Positions 1-7,209 of a stretch of DNA of 8,508 nt are shown here, one piece after another. The stretch comes from Proteiniphilum sp. (GTDB taxonomy: Bacteria > Bacteroidota > Bacteroidia > Bacteroidales > Dysgonomonadaceae). Every line of letters starts with the position of its first letter. The stretch's first letter is position 1. The stretch spans positions 1 to 8,508 of the forward strand of contig JAAYFB010000456.1 of NCBI GenBank assembly GCA_012728465.1. Reading direction: 5' to 3'. The notes below the pieces were generated by a model. That model was given only the letters and a program-made list of their open reading frames with translations. It made no database searches and was not told where the DNA came from. The position numbers and the translations under genes were made by a program.

Positions 1-1
1 A

Positions 2-1363
2 TACTTTAATAATAGAAAGAATGAGACTAAACATCTTCTTGCAGTTTATGAATACAATAGGTTTCATCGTAATTTCTCACCTGATAGGGCAGTATTAGAT
101 TATTTTGAAAATAGTGAAAAAGATTTTCCTGAAAATGTTAGAGGCAAGTTAGAACAGATATCTTCATTGCCATTCTATGAGATGGTAGAGGCTTTTTTTT
201 CTATGCATAGCGAGGTGTTAGACGAAAAGGAAAATGTTTATGTTCAAGCATTTTTAGACATAGTGTTGAAATTTAGTACCGAATCTTCATCTAATGCATT
301 AGATTTCATAGAGTGGTGGGAGGATAAAGGACATAGGAAAGCACTTTTCTCGCCAGATAATCAAGATGCTATCCGCTTAATGACAATACATAAATCAAAA
401 GGATTGGGCTTCAATGCTGTGGTTATTCCATTTATGGGTTGGGATATTGATCATAAACCTAATAAAGGACCCATATTGTGGTGTAGGCCGTCAGTTGAAC
501 CTTTTAATATGTTGGATGCAGTGCCTTTAGTATATTCAAAGTCGCTAAACAATACGATTTTTAAAAATGAATATCTAGAGGAAAAACTATTTACTTACAT
601 CGATAATATTAATCTACTGTATGTAGCATTTACTCGTGCTAAAAACAGAATAGTGGCCTTTGCACCAAAGCCCAAACCACTAAAGGATAATTTTCGCAAT
701 GTATCGTCACTATTATGGCATACAATGGAGATGCCAAGCAATGACGAAAATTTTGTATCGTTAAATAGTTTTTTTGATGCAGAAATTGGTCAATTTGAAC
801 TTGGAAATGCTACAAGTGTAGAAAAAAATGTGAATTTGGAAGATGAGTTAACCTTCAATTCCGAAATGTGGCAATCTATTCCTTTTGACAATAGACTCAA
901 ACTTCGATTAAGTTCTGTCGGGTTCTTTTCGGACGATGGTAGCCGTGAATACGGAACTATGATGCACGAAATTATTAGTCAGGTAAATATTATAGAAGAC
1001 CTTAATGATGCTGTTGAGGCTAGATATTTGTCTGGTGAAATAGAAGTTGATAAAAAGGAAGGTATTAAACAACATCTTCACACTGTGTTGTCAATAGAAG
1101 AAGTGTCAGATTGGTATTCGGGTAAATATCGTATAATTAATGAAACTCAGGTTCTTCATCCCAAGTTTGGATTTAGTCGCCCCGATAGAATAATGCTAGG
1201 GGATAATGAAGTGATTGTAGTTGATTACAAATTTGGTGAAAAAGAAGACAATAGATACAACAGGCAGGTAAAGCACTATATGAATCTTATCGAGGAGATG
1301 GGTTACAAGAATGTAAAGGGGTATATTTTTTATGTAAATAATAAAACTGTACAGTCTGTGTAG
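2..1363 (+). CDS. UvrD/RecB-like helicase-nuclease (AddA-type), 3' part only
   Basis: The reading frame is open from the first complete codon at base 2, so the gene begins outside the window; 453 residues are present. An in-frame TTG at 167 is not the real start, because the coding sequence runs through it. Seen: the superfamily 1 helicase motif V region TIHKSKGLGF (383-412), with the KSKG signature, and motif VI LLYVAFTRAK (614-643). After these comes a C-terminal PD-(D/E)XK nuclease: EYGTMMHE near 947, RPDR with Asp at 1184, VVDYKFG with Asp at 1223 and Lys at 1229, then a Q..HY helix. This motif order is that of AddA/RexA and RecB, which process double-strand DNA ends for recombinational repair in the cytoplasm; full-length relatives run to roughly 1000 residues. 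The ATPase Walker motifs must lie upstream. The nuclease residues look intact. An AddB-like partner would be expected upstream, out of view. Confidence 0.92.
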   Translation, partial: YFNNRKNETKHLLAVYEYNRFHRNFSPDRAVLDYFENSEKDFPENVRGKLEQISSLPFYEMVEAFFSMHSEVLDEKENVYVQAFLDIVLKFSTESSSNALDFIEWWEDKGHRKALFSPDNQDAIRLMTIHKSKGLGFNAVVIPFMGWDIDHKPNKGPILWCRPSVEPFNMLDAVPLVYSKSLNNTIFKNEYLEEKLFTYIDNINLLYVAFTRAKNRIVAFAPKPKPLKDNFRNVSSLLWHTMEMPSNDENFVSLNSFFDAEIGQFELGNATSVEKNVNLEDELTFNSEMWQSIPFDNRLKLRLSSVGFFSDDGSREYGTMMHEIISQVNIIEDLNDAVEARYLSGEIEVDKKEGIKQHLHTVLSIEEVSDWYSGKYRIINETQVLHPKFGFSRPDRIMLGDNEVIVVDYKFGEKEDNRYNRQVKHYMNLIEEMGYKNVKGYIFYVNNKTVQSV

Positions 1364-1394
1364 CCAATTAAAATATGTAATAAAAAAAGATTGT

Positions 1395-1769
1395 ATGCTT
1401 AAAGATTTATTGTTTGTTGCGTTAGGTGGAGGTATTGGCAGTGCTTTGAGATATCTTACTTCAAGAATTGTTGTGAAACTAGTTTCGGGAAACTTGATAT
1501 TTTTAGGGACTTTCACAGCAAACATCATTGGTAGTCTATTAATTGGCTTATTGTCGGGTTGGATGTTGATTAATCAGCCCGACAATCAAACTTTTCGCCT
1601 GCTTTTTATAGTAGGATTTTGTGGTGGTTACACTACATTTTCTACATTTGCATTCGAAAATATGAGATTAATTGAGTTAAATCAGTGGGGTTTATTGACG
1701 GCTTATGTATTAGCTAGTGTTGTTCTCGGCGTACTTGCGGTTTGGGTGGGGGTTAGACTAGCACGATAG
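1395..1769 (+). CDS. crcB: CrcB/Fluc fluoride ion channel
   Basis: The 124-residue protein has four hydrophobic helices and the family hallmarks: GGGIGSALRY at 11-20, GTFTANIIGS at 38-47 with the conserved Asn43, and GFCGGYTTFSTF at 74-85, which carries the Thr/Ser track and the phenylalanines (Phe82, Phe85) of the fluoride pathway. Fluc proteins work as antiparallel (dual-topology) homodimers in the inner membrane and let toxic cytoplasmic fluoride leak out. One short copy of this length fits the self-pairing type. The gene starts 31 bases after the helicase-nuclease stop, so it is probably read from the same transcript. The short spacer leaves no room for a fluoride riboswitch, and I saw none. 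The leader is A-rich with no Shine-Dalgarno site. Function is near certain from the motifs; the link to DNA repair is probably only positional. Confidence 0.95.
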   Translation: MLKDLLFVALGGGIGSALRYLTSRIVVKLVSGNLIFLGTFTANIIGSLLIGLLSGWMLINQPDNQTFRLLFIVGFCGGYTTFSTFAFENMRLIELNQWGLLTAYVLASVVLGVLAVWVGVRLAR

Positions 1770-1808
1770 TTTTAGCCCAAGTAATAAACGAGACCGCTTA
1801 AATATATA

Positions 1809-1825
1809 ATTTCTAGTGTAGAAAT
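1809..1825. repeat. Perfect 7-bp inverted repeat upstream of the sigma operon
   Basis: ATTTCTA, a GTG spacer and TAGAAAT form a perfect dyad about 98 bases before the sigma-factor start. A 10-bp palindrome, TTAAATTTAA, follows at 1845-1854. The first could be an operator or a weak hairpin in the leader. In DNA this AT-rich a chance origin is quite possible, and I found no clear TTTG/TAnnTTTG promoter in the 1770-1922 spacer. Confidence 0.35.
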
Positions 1826-1922
1826 CCTGCAATAAATTTAGTTTTTAAATTTAATCTAAAAAAACACATCTTACCATGATACGTTTTCTATATCTACTTC
1901 GTCGTGTATATACAGACAGAAT

Positions 1923-2441
1923 ATGAATATTGCCGAATACAAAAATATAGTTGTTGAAATGCGTCCTATGTTGTTATCGATATCCAATCGAATAACACGT
2001 AATATGGAGGATGCGGAAGATGTGGTGCAAGAGGTGTGCCTTAGGCTTTGGCATATGCGTGATAGTATGGAGCAATATAAAAATGTAAAAGCATTGTGTG
2101 TGACAATGACAAAGAACTTGAGTATTGATAAAGTTAGATGTCAGCGAATTGAGTTGGGAGATGAAGAGCTTGTTAATGTAGAAAATGATGATAAAATAAT
2201 GCCCGATAAAGTGCTTGAAGAAAAAGATATACAGAGCTTTATTCGAGATGCTATTAACAAATTGCCACCATTACAGCGACAGGTGTTACATTTAAAAGAT
2301 ATTGAGGGGTATGAAACCGATGAGATAGTTGATATTATGGGAATAAACTCTGAGTCGGTTCGTAATAATCTATCACGTGCTCGTAAGCGATTGCGTGAAC
2401 TAATTGAGACATATCATGTAAATGAAAGGATTTTATTATGA
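1923..2441 (+). CDS. ECF-family RNA polymerase sigma factor (sigma-70, RpoE-like)
   Basis: The 172-residue protein has the two-domain plan of an extracytoplasmic-function sigma factor. Region 2 is at about 6-75, with AEDVVQEVCLRLW at 31-43, the core-RNAP-binding and -10-recognition helices. Region 4 is at 114-160: LPPLQRQVL, then a helix-turn-helix around 130-150 ending SVRNNLSRARKRLRE. Sigma-1.1 and region 3 are absent, as expected for ECF factors. It would direct RNA polymerase to a small regulon in response to a signal relayed by a membrane anti-sigma factor. The next gene overlaps it by 4 bases (ATGA), which implies translational coupling and supports that gene as its regulator. Neighbours downstream are envelope proteins, not a FecR-domain regulator or SusC/SusD pair, so this is not the usual polysaccharide-utilisation sigma unit. 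The target promoters are unknown; autoregulation is likely by analogy. Confidence 0.93.
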   Translation: MNIAEYKNIVVEMRPMLLSISNRITRNMEDAEDVVQEVCLRLWHMRDSMEQYKNVKALCVTMTKNLSIDKVRCQRIELGDEELVNVENDDKIMPDKVLEEKDIQSFIRDAINKLPPLQRQVLHLKDIEGYETDEIVDIMGINSESVRNNLSRARKRLRELIETYHVNERILL

Positions 2442-2890
2442 ATATAAAAGATGTTATTGATAGATATTTTGTTGGCGATACATCGATAGAAGAGGAGCGT
2501 TTGTTGCGAGATTATTTCTCAGATACAGATAATATTGATGAAGAGATAAAATATTTGCAACCAATGTTTAATTACTTGTCCGATGAAGCTAAAGCCCTAC
2601 AGGTGCTTAGTGAGGTTCTGGCAGAAGAAAGGGAGGATGTTAAACGAGTAAATGATAAATCTAAAGTTAGAAAGCTTGTAATAATAGTATCTTCATTTGC
2701 AGCATCACTACTGATTGGAGCCTTTTTGTTGTTTGGAAATATGAATAATAAATCGAAAAACTATGTCTGGATTGATGGAGAAAGAATTACAAACCCTGAG
2801 GTAGTTAGTGAATATGCTGAGGCCTCTTTCTCAGATGTGGTTTCTGATAATGATATTTTAGAACAGCAATTAGGGTCATTTTTTGAATAG
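2438..2890 (+). CDS. Single-pass membrane protein, putative anti-sigma factor
   Basis: 150 residues. The N-terminal ~79 are charged and probably cytoplasmic. They begin IKDVIDRYFVGDTSIEEERLLRDYF, here described as residues 3-27, a short helical pattern often seen at the start of small Bacteroidales proteins encoded beside ECF sigma genes. One transmembrane helix lies at about 80-99 after a basic stretch (KSKVRK), giving an N-in/C-out topology. The C-terminal ~48 residues (with YVWIDGERIT at 109-118) would sit in the periplasm. There is no zinc-binding HxxxCxxC motif and no FecR domain, so it is not a classical ZAS anti-sigma factor. The 4-base overlap with the sigma gene, the size and the topology support an anti-sigma role: holding the sigma factor at the membrane until a periplasmic cue arrives. 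That role is inference; the membrane segment is plainly visible. Gene boundaries are secure because of the coupled start. Confidence 0.72.
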   Translation: MNIKDVIDRYFVGDTSIEEERLLRDYFSDTDNIDEEIKYLQPMFNYLSDEAKALQVLSEVLAEEREDVKRVNDKSKVRKLVIIVSSFAASLLIGAFLLFGNMNNKSKNYVWIDGERITNPEVVSEYAEASFSDVVSDNDILEQQLGSFFE

Positions 2891-2951
2891 TTTTTTTAAA
2901 CTCTGTAGTAGGTTTAGTTATTAGAAAAGGATAAAATAAAGGCATTACAAA

Positions 2952-3401
2952 ATGAAATTTAAACATAAATATATTAGAATTCTTTTTTTATTGATCGCAT
3001 TGGTTGTGTCTTCAACAGTCAACGCACAAGAAGATTTGAGGATAAACTCGATTTTTAAAAAGTATGGTAAACAAAAGGGAGCTACTATGGTGGTTATGTC
3101 TGGAAAGGTGCTTAAGGATTACGACCTTAGTAAGTATCGTAGCATAACAATCAACTATGATAAAGCAATCTTTAATGAAATTCAAGAATGCATAGAAGAT
3201 GATAAAGAGGGTGCACATAAGATAAAGGAGGTTATAAATAATGGTGTAATTGTTTCTGCTTACTATCAGTTAATTAGTAATGAAAGTAAAATAAATAAAT
3301 ACATACTATTTAATGTGGATAACAATTACAAGGCTACTCTAATATATATGGAGGGAGGAATCAATTCAGATATGCTCATCGAAAAACTTTTTCTGAAATA
3401 G
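2952..3401 (+). CDS. Small secreted protein of unknown function (possibly DUF6108-like)
   Basis: 149 residues with a clear Sec signal peptide: basic start, hydrophobic core IRILFLLIALVV, likely cleavage VNA/QE between 25 and 26. There is no lipobox cysteine, so the mature ~124-residue protein should be soluble in the periplasm or loosely attached. The mature part looks alpha/beta, with MVVMSGKVL near 47-55 and LIYMEGG near 130-136. The layout, with a C-terminal strand ending YMEG followed by a short helix, resembles what I remember of DUF6108 proteins found in Bacteroides sigma-factor operons, but I cannot run a profile search. It lies 61 bases after the putative anti-sigma gene and 75 before the outer-membrane barrel gene, so it probably belongs to the same operon. 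A role as periplasmic sensor or ligand for the regulator is possible but unsupported. AAAGG about ten bases upstream of the ATG may help translation. Confidence 0.7.
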   Translation: MKFKHKYIRILFLLIALVVSSTVNAQEDLRINSIFKKYGKQKGATMVVMSGKVLKDYDLSKYRSITINYDKAIFNEIQECIEDDKEGAHKIKEVINNGVIVSAYYQLISNESKINKYILFNVDNNYKATLIYMEGGINSDMLIEKLFLK

Positions 3402-3476
3402 AAATAAAGAGTTTACGGTGTCTATTAAACGAGAAAATATAAAAACAAGTATAACCAATAAAATAAAAATAAGAAT

Positions 3477-4406
3477 ATGAGAAAAATTACAATTGTTGCA
3501 CTTCTTGCCTTTTTGGTATTTCCTGTAGTAGCATCAAATTTATTGTTGCCGGCACCTTCATTACCACCAACGGACACAACTTATCATTTCAATGATAAAT
3601 TAATAGTTGTAAATGAAGATAATGATGAAATGTCTGTATCAGTATTTAAAGTGAGAGATAATGACACTATTAATCTAGAAATGGTTTATGAGGGTGTATT
3701 TGCAGAGGATAGAAGTGTAGAGCGTCAGTTTGATAATAGATTTGAAATATCTATTCCTGAAGTATTCAGACATAAAAAGCGTAGGGACTTTGATCCACAT
3801 TGGGGTGGGTTTGGCGTTGGTTTTACAAACTTGCCAGACAGAATGGATTTTGATGGTGAGTTATCAGCAGTTATAACCCCTGGAAGTTCGCTTCAATATA
3901 ATTTAAATTTCGGTGATGCCACATATAGTATTGGTGCTAATAATGTAAGAATAGTATTAGGAATGGGCATTCAATTTAACTCTGTACACTTGCAAACGGA
4001 TAAGGCTATAGAGGTTCAAGATTATAAAACGATAATTACCACTACGGAGAATGGTTTTGCATACAATACCTCACGACTTCATTTTACATATCTTACAATT
4101 CCTCTTCTTTTAGAGTACAATGCACCATATAGTAAGGGTTTGGGCTTCTTTATTAATGGGGGAGTGGTGGGAAAAATCAAAACTGCTTCATCATCTAAGG
4201 TTTGGTATCATGAAGATGGCAAGAAAAGAAAGTATAAAATGCCAGGTGAATTGAATATTCGTCCCGTTAGTTTTGATTTTATTGTTCAAGCTGGTTTTGG
4301 TAATTATGGAGTATTTGCAACCTATTCTCCAGTTGATTTGTTTATTAATAATAAGGGGCCAAAAGGGAGCCAAGTATCTATAGGATTACAATATTATTTC
4401 TTGTAA
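3477..4406 (+). CDS. PorT-like outer-membrane beta-barrel protein
   Basis: 309 residues. A Sec signal peptide covers about 1-19 (VVA/S). Residues 20-100 are a non-barrel N-terminal part rich in Asp/Asn and short strands. The barrel starts near 108 (HWGGFGVGF) and shows alternating strands to the end, including LTIPLLLEYN at 206-215, a pattern typical of the Bacteroidota PorT/OMP_b-brl family, and a last strand QVSIGLQYYFL ending in an aromatic-hydrophobic residue pair, the usual beta-signal for BAM insertion. About eight strands fit the length. PorT is known from type IX secretion in Porphyromonas, but many family members have no link to it, and nothing else here points to secretion, so I do not assign that role. 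As the last gene of the sigma/anti-sigma cassette it may be a target or an outer-membrane sensor component. A 279-base spacer separates it from the next gene. Confidence 0.82.
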   Translation: MRKITIVALLAFLVFPVVASNLLLPAPSLPPTDTTYHFNDKLIVVNEDNDEMSVSVFKVRDNDTINLEMVYEGVFAEDRSVERQFDNRFEISIPEVFRHKKRRDFDPHWGGFGVGFTNLPDRMDFDGELSAVITPGSSLQYNLNFGDATYSIGANNVRIVLGMGIQFNSVHLQTDKAIEVQDYKTIITTTENGFAYNTSRLHFTYLTIPLLLEYNAPYSKGLGFFINGGVVGKIKTASSSKVWYHEDGKKRKYKMPGELNIRPVSFDFIVQAGFGNYGVFATYSPVDLFINNKGPKGSQVSIGLQYYFL

Positions 4407-4685
4407 ATATCATTGTGATTTTTGATGACCTGCTATTATTTAGTAATTTATAGGCTGGATGATTAATACTTTAATGAATAGATGTAAAATTTGCAACTTA
4501 TAATATTATTATGAGTCTAAAATGTCAAGTTTTATTACTTTTTGTAGATTATTCTTTGCATTTCTTTCATTAGTCATTATAAATTACTATTTTTACGCCC
4601 ATAAGTGAGGAATAATACATAAACTATAAATAAAATAATAATTATTGATTTATAATTACCATTTATTTAATCTAAAATACAAATT
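4407..4685. other. Intergenic leader before the oxidoreductase gene
   Basis: No gene or strong hairpin is visible in these very AT-rich 279 bases. A weak promoter candidate for the downstream cassette is TTTC at 4565-4568, a 19-base gap, and TATTTTTA at 4588-4595, against the Bacteroidota consensus TTTG/TAnnTTTG; each box has one mismatch, so it is only suggestive. The 13-mer ATTTAATCTAAAA at 4665-4677, just before the start codon, also occurs at 1849-1861 upstream of the sigma operon. The absence of an obvious terminator after 4406 means read-through from the sigma cassette cannot be excluded. Confidence 0.3.
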
Positions 4686-6155
4686 ATGTCATCAAAAATG
4701 TCAAGAAGAAGGTTTCTCCAAGCAGGTACTACTGCTGCTGTTGGATTAACTGTAGTGCCATCGACGGTACTAGGTAAGAGTATGGGTTATACAGCCCCAA
4801 GTGATAAGCTGAATATTGTGGGAGTTGGTGTTGGTGGAATGGGTTTTGCAAACCTTAAGAACCTTGAAAGCCAAAACATTATTGGTTTAGCAGATGTTGA
4901 CTGGAAATATAGTCAAAATGTGTTTAACCACTTCCCTAATGCTAAAAAGTACTACGATTATCGTAAAATGTATGATGAACTAGGCGATAGCATTGATGCA
5001 GTTATGGTAGCTACTGCTGACCATACTCACGCTATTATTGCTGCAGATGCAATGACGATGGGTAAGCACGTTTACGTTCAAAAACCATTGACGCACACAG
5101 TTTACGAGTCAAGATTGTTGACAAAATTAGCTGCAAAACACAAAGTTGCAACTAGCATGGGTAACCAAGGTGCATCGGGTGCAGGCGTACGTCAAGTTAT
5201 TGATTGGATTCGTGATGGTGTTATTGGTGAAGTGACAAAAGTAGATACTTTTACTGATAGACCAATTTGGCCTCAAGGATTAATGACACCTAAAAAGGCT
5301 GACAAAGTTCCGAAAACATTGAATTGGGATCTTTTTATTGGACCAGCTGCTAAGCGTCCATTCAACGAAATTTATCACCCATGGAACTGGCGTGGATGGT
5401 GGGATTTTGGTACAGGTGCTTTAGGTGATATGGCATGCCATATACTACATCCAGTATTTAAAGGACTTAACTTAGGATACCCAACAAAAGTTCAAGGTAC
5501 TTCAAGCATGTTGCTTAATGACTGTGCTCCAAATGCTCAAATGGTAAAATATATATTCCCTGAGCGTGATAACTTGCCTAAGGTTGGAATGCCTGAAGTG
5601 GAGGTTAACTGGTATGACGGTGGTTTGATACCATTCCGTCCAGAAGGAGTGCCTGCTGGTAAAAACCTAAATGATAGTGGTGGTGGTGCTATTTTCTATG
5701 GTACTAAAGATACTCTTGTTTGTGGTTGCTATGGTGTTAACCCATGGTTAGTTTCAGGAAGAAAGCCAGAGTCTCCAAAAACTCAACGCGAAGTAACACT
5801 TTCTCACGAAATGGATTGGGTACGTGCTTGTAAAGAGAGCCCAGCTAATAGAGTAGAAACATCTTCTCCTTTCTCAGAGGCAGGTCCTTTCAACGAGATG
5901 GTAGTGATGGGTGTTTTAGCAGTAAGACTACAAGGCTTGAATCAAGAGTTGCATTGGGATGGTGAAAACATGAAGTTTACAAATATTCCTTCTGATGCAA
6001 AAATTAGAACAATTATTGAAGATGGATTCAAAATTACTGATGGTCACCCAACTTTCAATAAAACATGGACTGATGCTGTTGATGCTAATGCTTATGCAGA
6101 AGAATTAATTAAGCATACATATCAAAATGGTTGGAAACTTCCTGATATGCCATAA
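4686..6155 (+). CDS. Tat-exported Gfo/Idh/MocA-family oxidoreductase
   Basis: 489 residues. A twin-arginine signal is explicit: SRRRFLQ at 6-12 followed by a hydrophobic stretch to about 29, so the enzyme should be folded, probably with its dinucleotide, before export to the periplasm. The Rossmann glycine motif GVGVGGMG is at 46-53, ATADHTHA at 109-116, and the family EKP position reads QKP (Lys133, the usual catalytic lysine, is kept). The C-terminal domain carries GALGDMACHILHP at 244-256, with Asp248 and His252 as candidate active-site residues. Family members oxidise or reduce sugar hydroxyls with NAD(P); exported relatives include glucose-fructose oxidoreductase and GH109 glycosidases. 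Given the DUF1080 gene next door, a glycoside 3-dehydrogenase role is the best guess. An alternative start at Met5 (4698) would leave the signal intact. A GH109 glycosidase-type reaction is the main alternative. Confidence 0.88.
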   Translation: MSSKMSRRRFLQAGTTAAVGLTVVPSTVLGKSMGYTAPSDKLNIVGVGVGGMGFANLKNLESQNIIGLADVDWKYSQNVFNHFPNAKKYYDYRKMYDELGDSIDAVMVATADHTHAIIAADAMTMGKHVYVQKPLTHTVYESRLLTKLAAKHKVATSMGNQGASGAGVRQVIDWIRDGVIGEVTKVDTFTDRPIWPQGLMTPKKADKVPKTLNWDLFIGPAAKRPFNEIYHPWNWRGWWDFGTGALGDMACHILHPVFKGLNLGYPTKVQGTSSMLLNDCAPNAQMVKYIFPERDNLPKVGMPEVEVNWYDGGLIPFRPEGVPAGKNLNDSGGGAIFYGTKDTLVCGCYGVNPWLVSGRKPESPKTQREVTLSHEMDWVRACKESPANRVETSSPFSEAGPFNEMVVMGVLAVRLQGLNQELHWDGENMKFTNIPSDAKIRTIIEDGFKITDGHPTFNKTWTDAVDANAYAEELIKHTYQNGWKLPDMP

Positions 6156-6185
6156 TTATAATTATATAGCAATCCTTTTTATTAT

Positions 6186-6215
6186 ACAGCTGCTGCCTTT
6201 TTTGGCAGCCGCTGT
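6186..6215 (+). terminator. Hairpin after the oxidoreductase gene, possible terminator or RNA stabiliser
   Basis: ACAGC, T, GCTGCC pairs with GGCAGC, C, GCTGT around a loop of six T: 11 pairs with one internal mismatch (T6191/C6210). It starts 31 bases after the stop at 6155 and is the most GC-rich spot in the spacer. Only a short, broken T stretch follows, so it may terminate poorly, or may protect the upstream mRNA 3' end and leave some read-through into the DUF1080 gene. Confidence 0.6.
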
Positions 6216-6311
6216 TTGCTAATTATATTATTTAATAAATACATACAGTAGCCTAAAGAATATATATATTAATTGAAGCTACTTGTAGCAAAATCAAAAA
6301 AATAGAAGTAT

Positions 6312-7193
6312 ATGAAAAAAGTAGTTTATACATTTGCATGCGTACTTGCTTCTGCATCGTTAATATCTTGTGGTGGTAATGCAAAAAAAACTAGTGAAAC
6401 TGATGAAGTGGCAGCTACGGAAATAACGGAGACTGCTAAGCCTGCTTTCAATGTTGTTGAAAATCCTCAAGTTGACTTGTCTGAATTTACAACTGATTCG
6501 GATGGATATATTGAACTCTTTAATGGCAAAGATTTTAAAGGCTGGAGAGGTTACGGAAAAGAGAACGTTCCTGGAAAGTGGACAATTGACGACGGTGCTA
6601 TTAAGTTTAATGGCTCTGGTGGTGGAGAAGCTCAAGATGGTGATGGTGGTGATATTATTTTTGCACATAAGTTCAAAAACTTTGAATTAGAACTAGAGTG
6701 GAAAGTTTCAAAAGGTGGTAACTCTGGTATTTTCTATTTAGCTCAAGAGATAACTACAACTGATGATAATGGAAATACAAGGATGGAGCCAATCTATATC
6801 TCTTCACCAGAATTTCAAGTGTTAGACAATGCCAATCATCCTGATGCTAAGATGGGTAAAGATAATAATCGTCAATCTGCTTCTCTTTATGATATGATTC
6901 CTGCAGTTCCTCAAAATCAAAAGCCATTTGGTGAGTGGAACAAAGCTAAAATCATGGTGTACAAAGGAACAGTTGTGCATGGACAAAATGATGAAAACGT
7001 TGTTGAATATCATCTTTGGACACAGCAATGGACAGATATGCTACAAGCAAGCAAATTTAGTGAAGCAAAGTGGCCTTTGGCTTTCGAACTATTAAATAAC
7101 TGTGGTGGTGAAAACAGAGAAGGATATATCGGTTTTCAAGATCATGGAGACGATGTATGGTTCCGCAACATTAAAATCAAAATATTAGATTAA
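6312..7193 (+). CDS. Lipoprotein of the DUF1080 / 3-keto-disaccharide hydrolase family
   Basis: 293 residues. A lipoprotein signal ends in the lipobox LISC with Cys20. Residues 21-63 are a Thr/Glu/Ala-rich linker. The concanavalin-like beta-sandwich domain covers about 64-292 with the family hallmarks: YIELFNGKDFKGW (66-78), NFELELEW (123-130), GGNSGIFY (135-142), EFQVLDN (167-173) and FQDHGDDVWFRNIKI near the C-terminus. DUF1080 (PF06439) proteins have been linked to cleavage of 3-keto-glycosides made by a partner dehydrogenase, and the gene directly upstream encodes such a candidate. Residues after Cys20 (GGNAKK) lack the acidic surface-export signal of Bacteroidota lipoproteins, so periplasm-facing placement is more likely than cell surface. 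The substrate cannot be read from sequence. An eight-A run at 6383-6390, just after the lipobox codons, is a possible slippage site. The leader is A-rich; the ATG is the only sensible start. Confidence 0.9.
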   Translation: MKKVVYTFACVLASASLISCGGNAKKTSETDEVAATEITETAKPAFNVVENPQVDLSEFTTDSDGYIELFNGKDFKGWRGYGKENVPGKWTIDDGAIKFNGSGGGEAQDGDGGDIIFAHKFKNFELELEWKVSKGGNSGIFYLAQEITTTDDNGNTRMEPIYISSPEFQVLDNANHPDAKMGKDNNRQSASLYDMIPAVPQNQKPFGEWNKAKIMVYKGTVVHGQNDENVVEYHLWTQQWTDMLQASKFSEAKWPLAFELLNNCGGENREGYIGFQDHGDDVWFRNIKIKILD

Positions 7194-7209
7194 TAATCAA
7201 GAACTAATC

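Noticed and set aside
167..1363. A separate 398-residue gene starting at TTG 167
   Set aside because: The same frame is open back to base 2 and the upstream residues continue the helicase, so this is an internal codon of a gene cut by the window edge.
1364..1394. Fluoride riboswitch before crcB
   Set aside because: The spacer is only 31 A-rich bases with no pairing potential for the known aptamer.
1196..1528. Minus-strand open frame of 110 codons
   Set aside because: It lies across the 3' end of the helicase-nuclease and the start of crcB, both of which have clear motifs; its predicted protein has no recognisable features.
3477..4406. A type IX secretion component (PorT proper)
   Set aside because: The similarity is to the broad PorT-like barrel family; no other type IX secretion gene is in the window.
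6215..6247. Promoter for the DUF1080 gene using TTTG at 6215-6218
   Set aside because: The matching -7 position (TACATACA at 6240-6247) agrees poorly with TAnnTTTG.
6383..6390. Eight-A run after the lipobox as a phase-variation switch (also eight T at 193-200 in the helicase gene)
   Set aside because: Both frames are intact, and runs of this length are common in AT-rich coding DNA; only sequence variation between isolates would make it a real claim.
6360..7028. Several short frames within the DUF1080 gene on both strands
   Set aside because: All overlap a gene with strong family motifs and show no motif or signal of their own.
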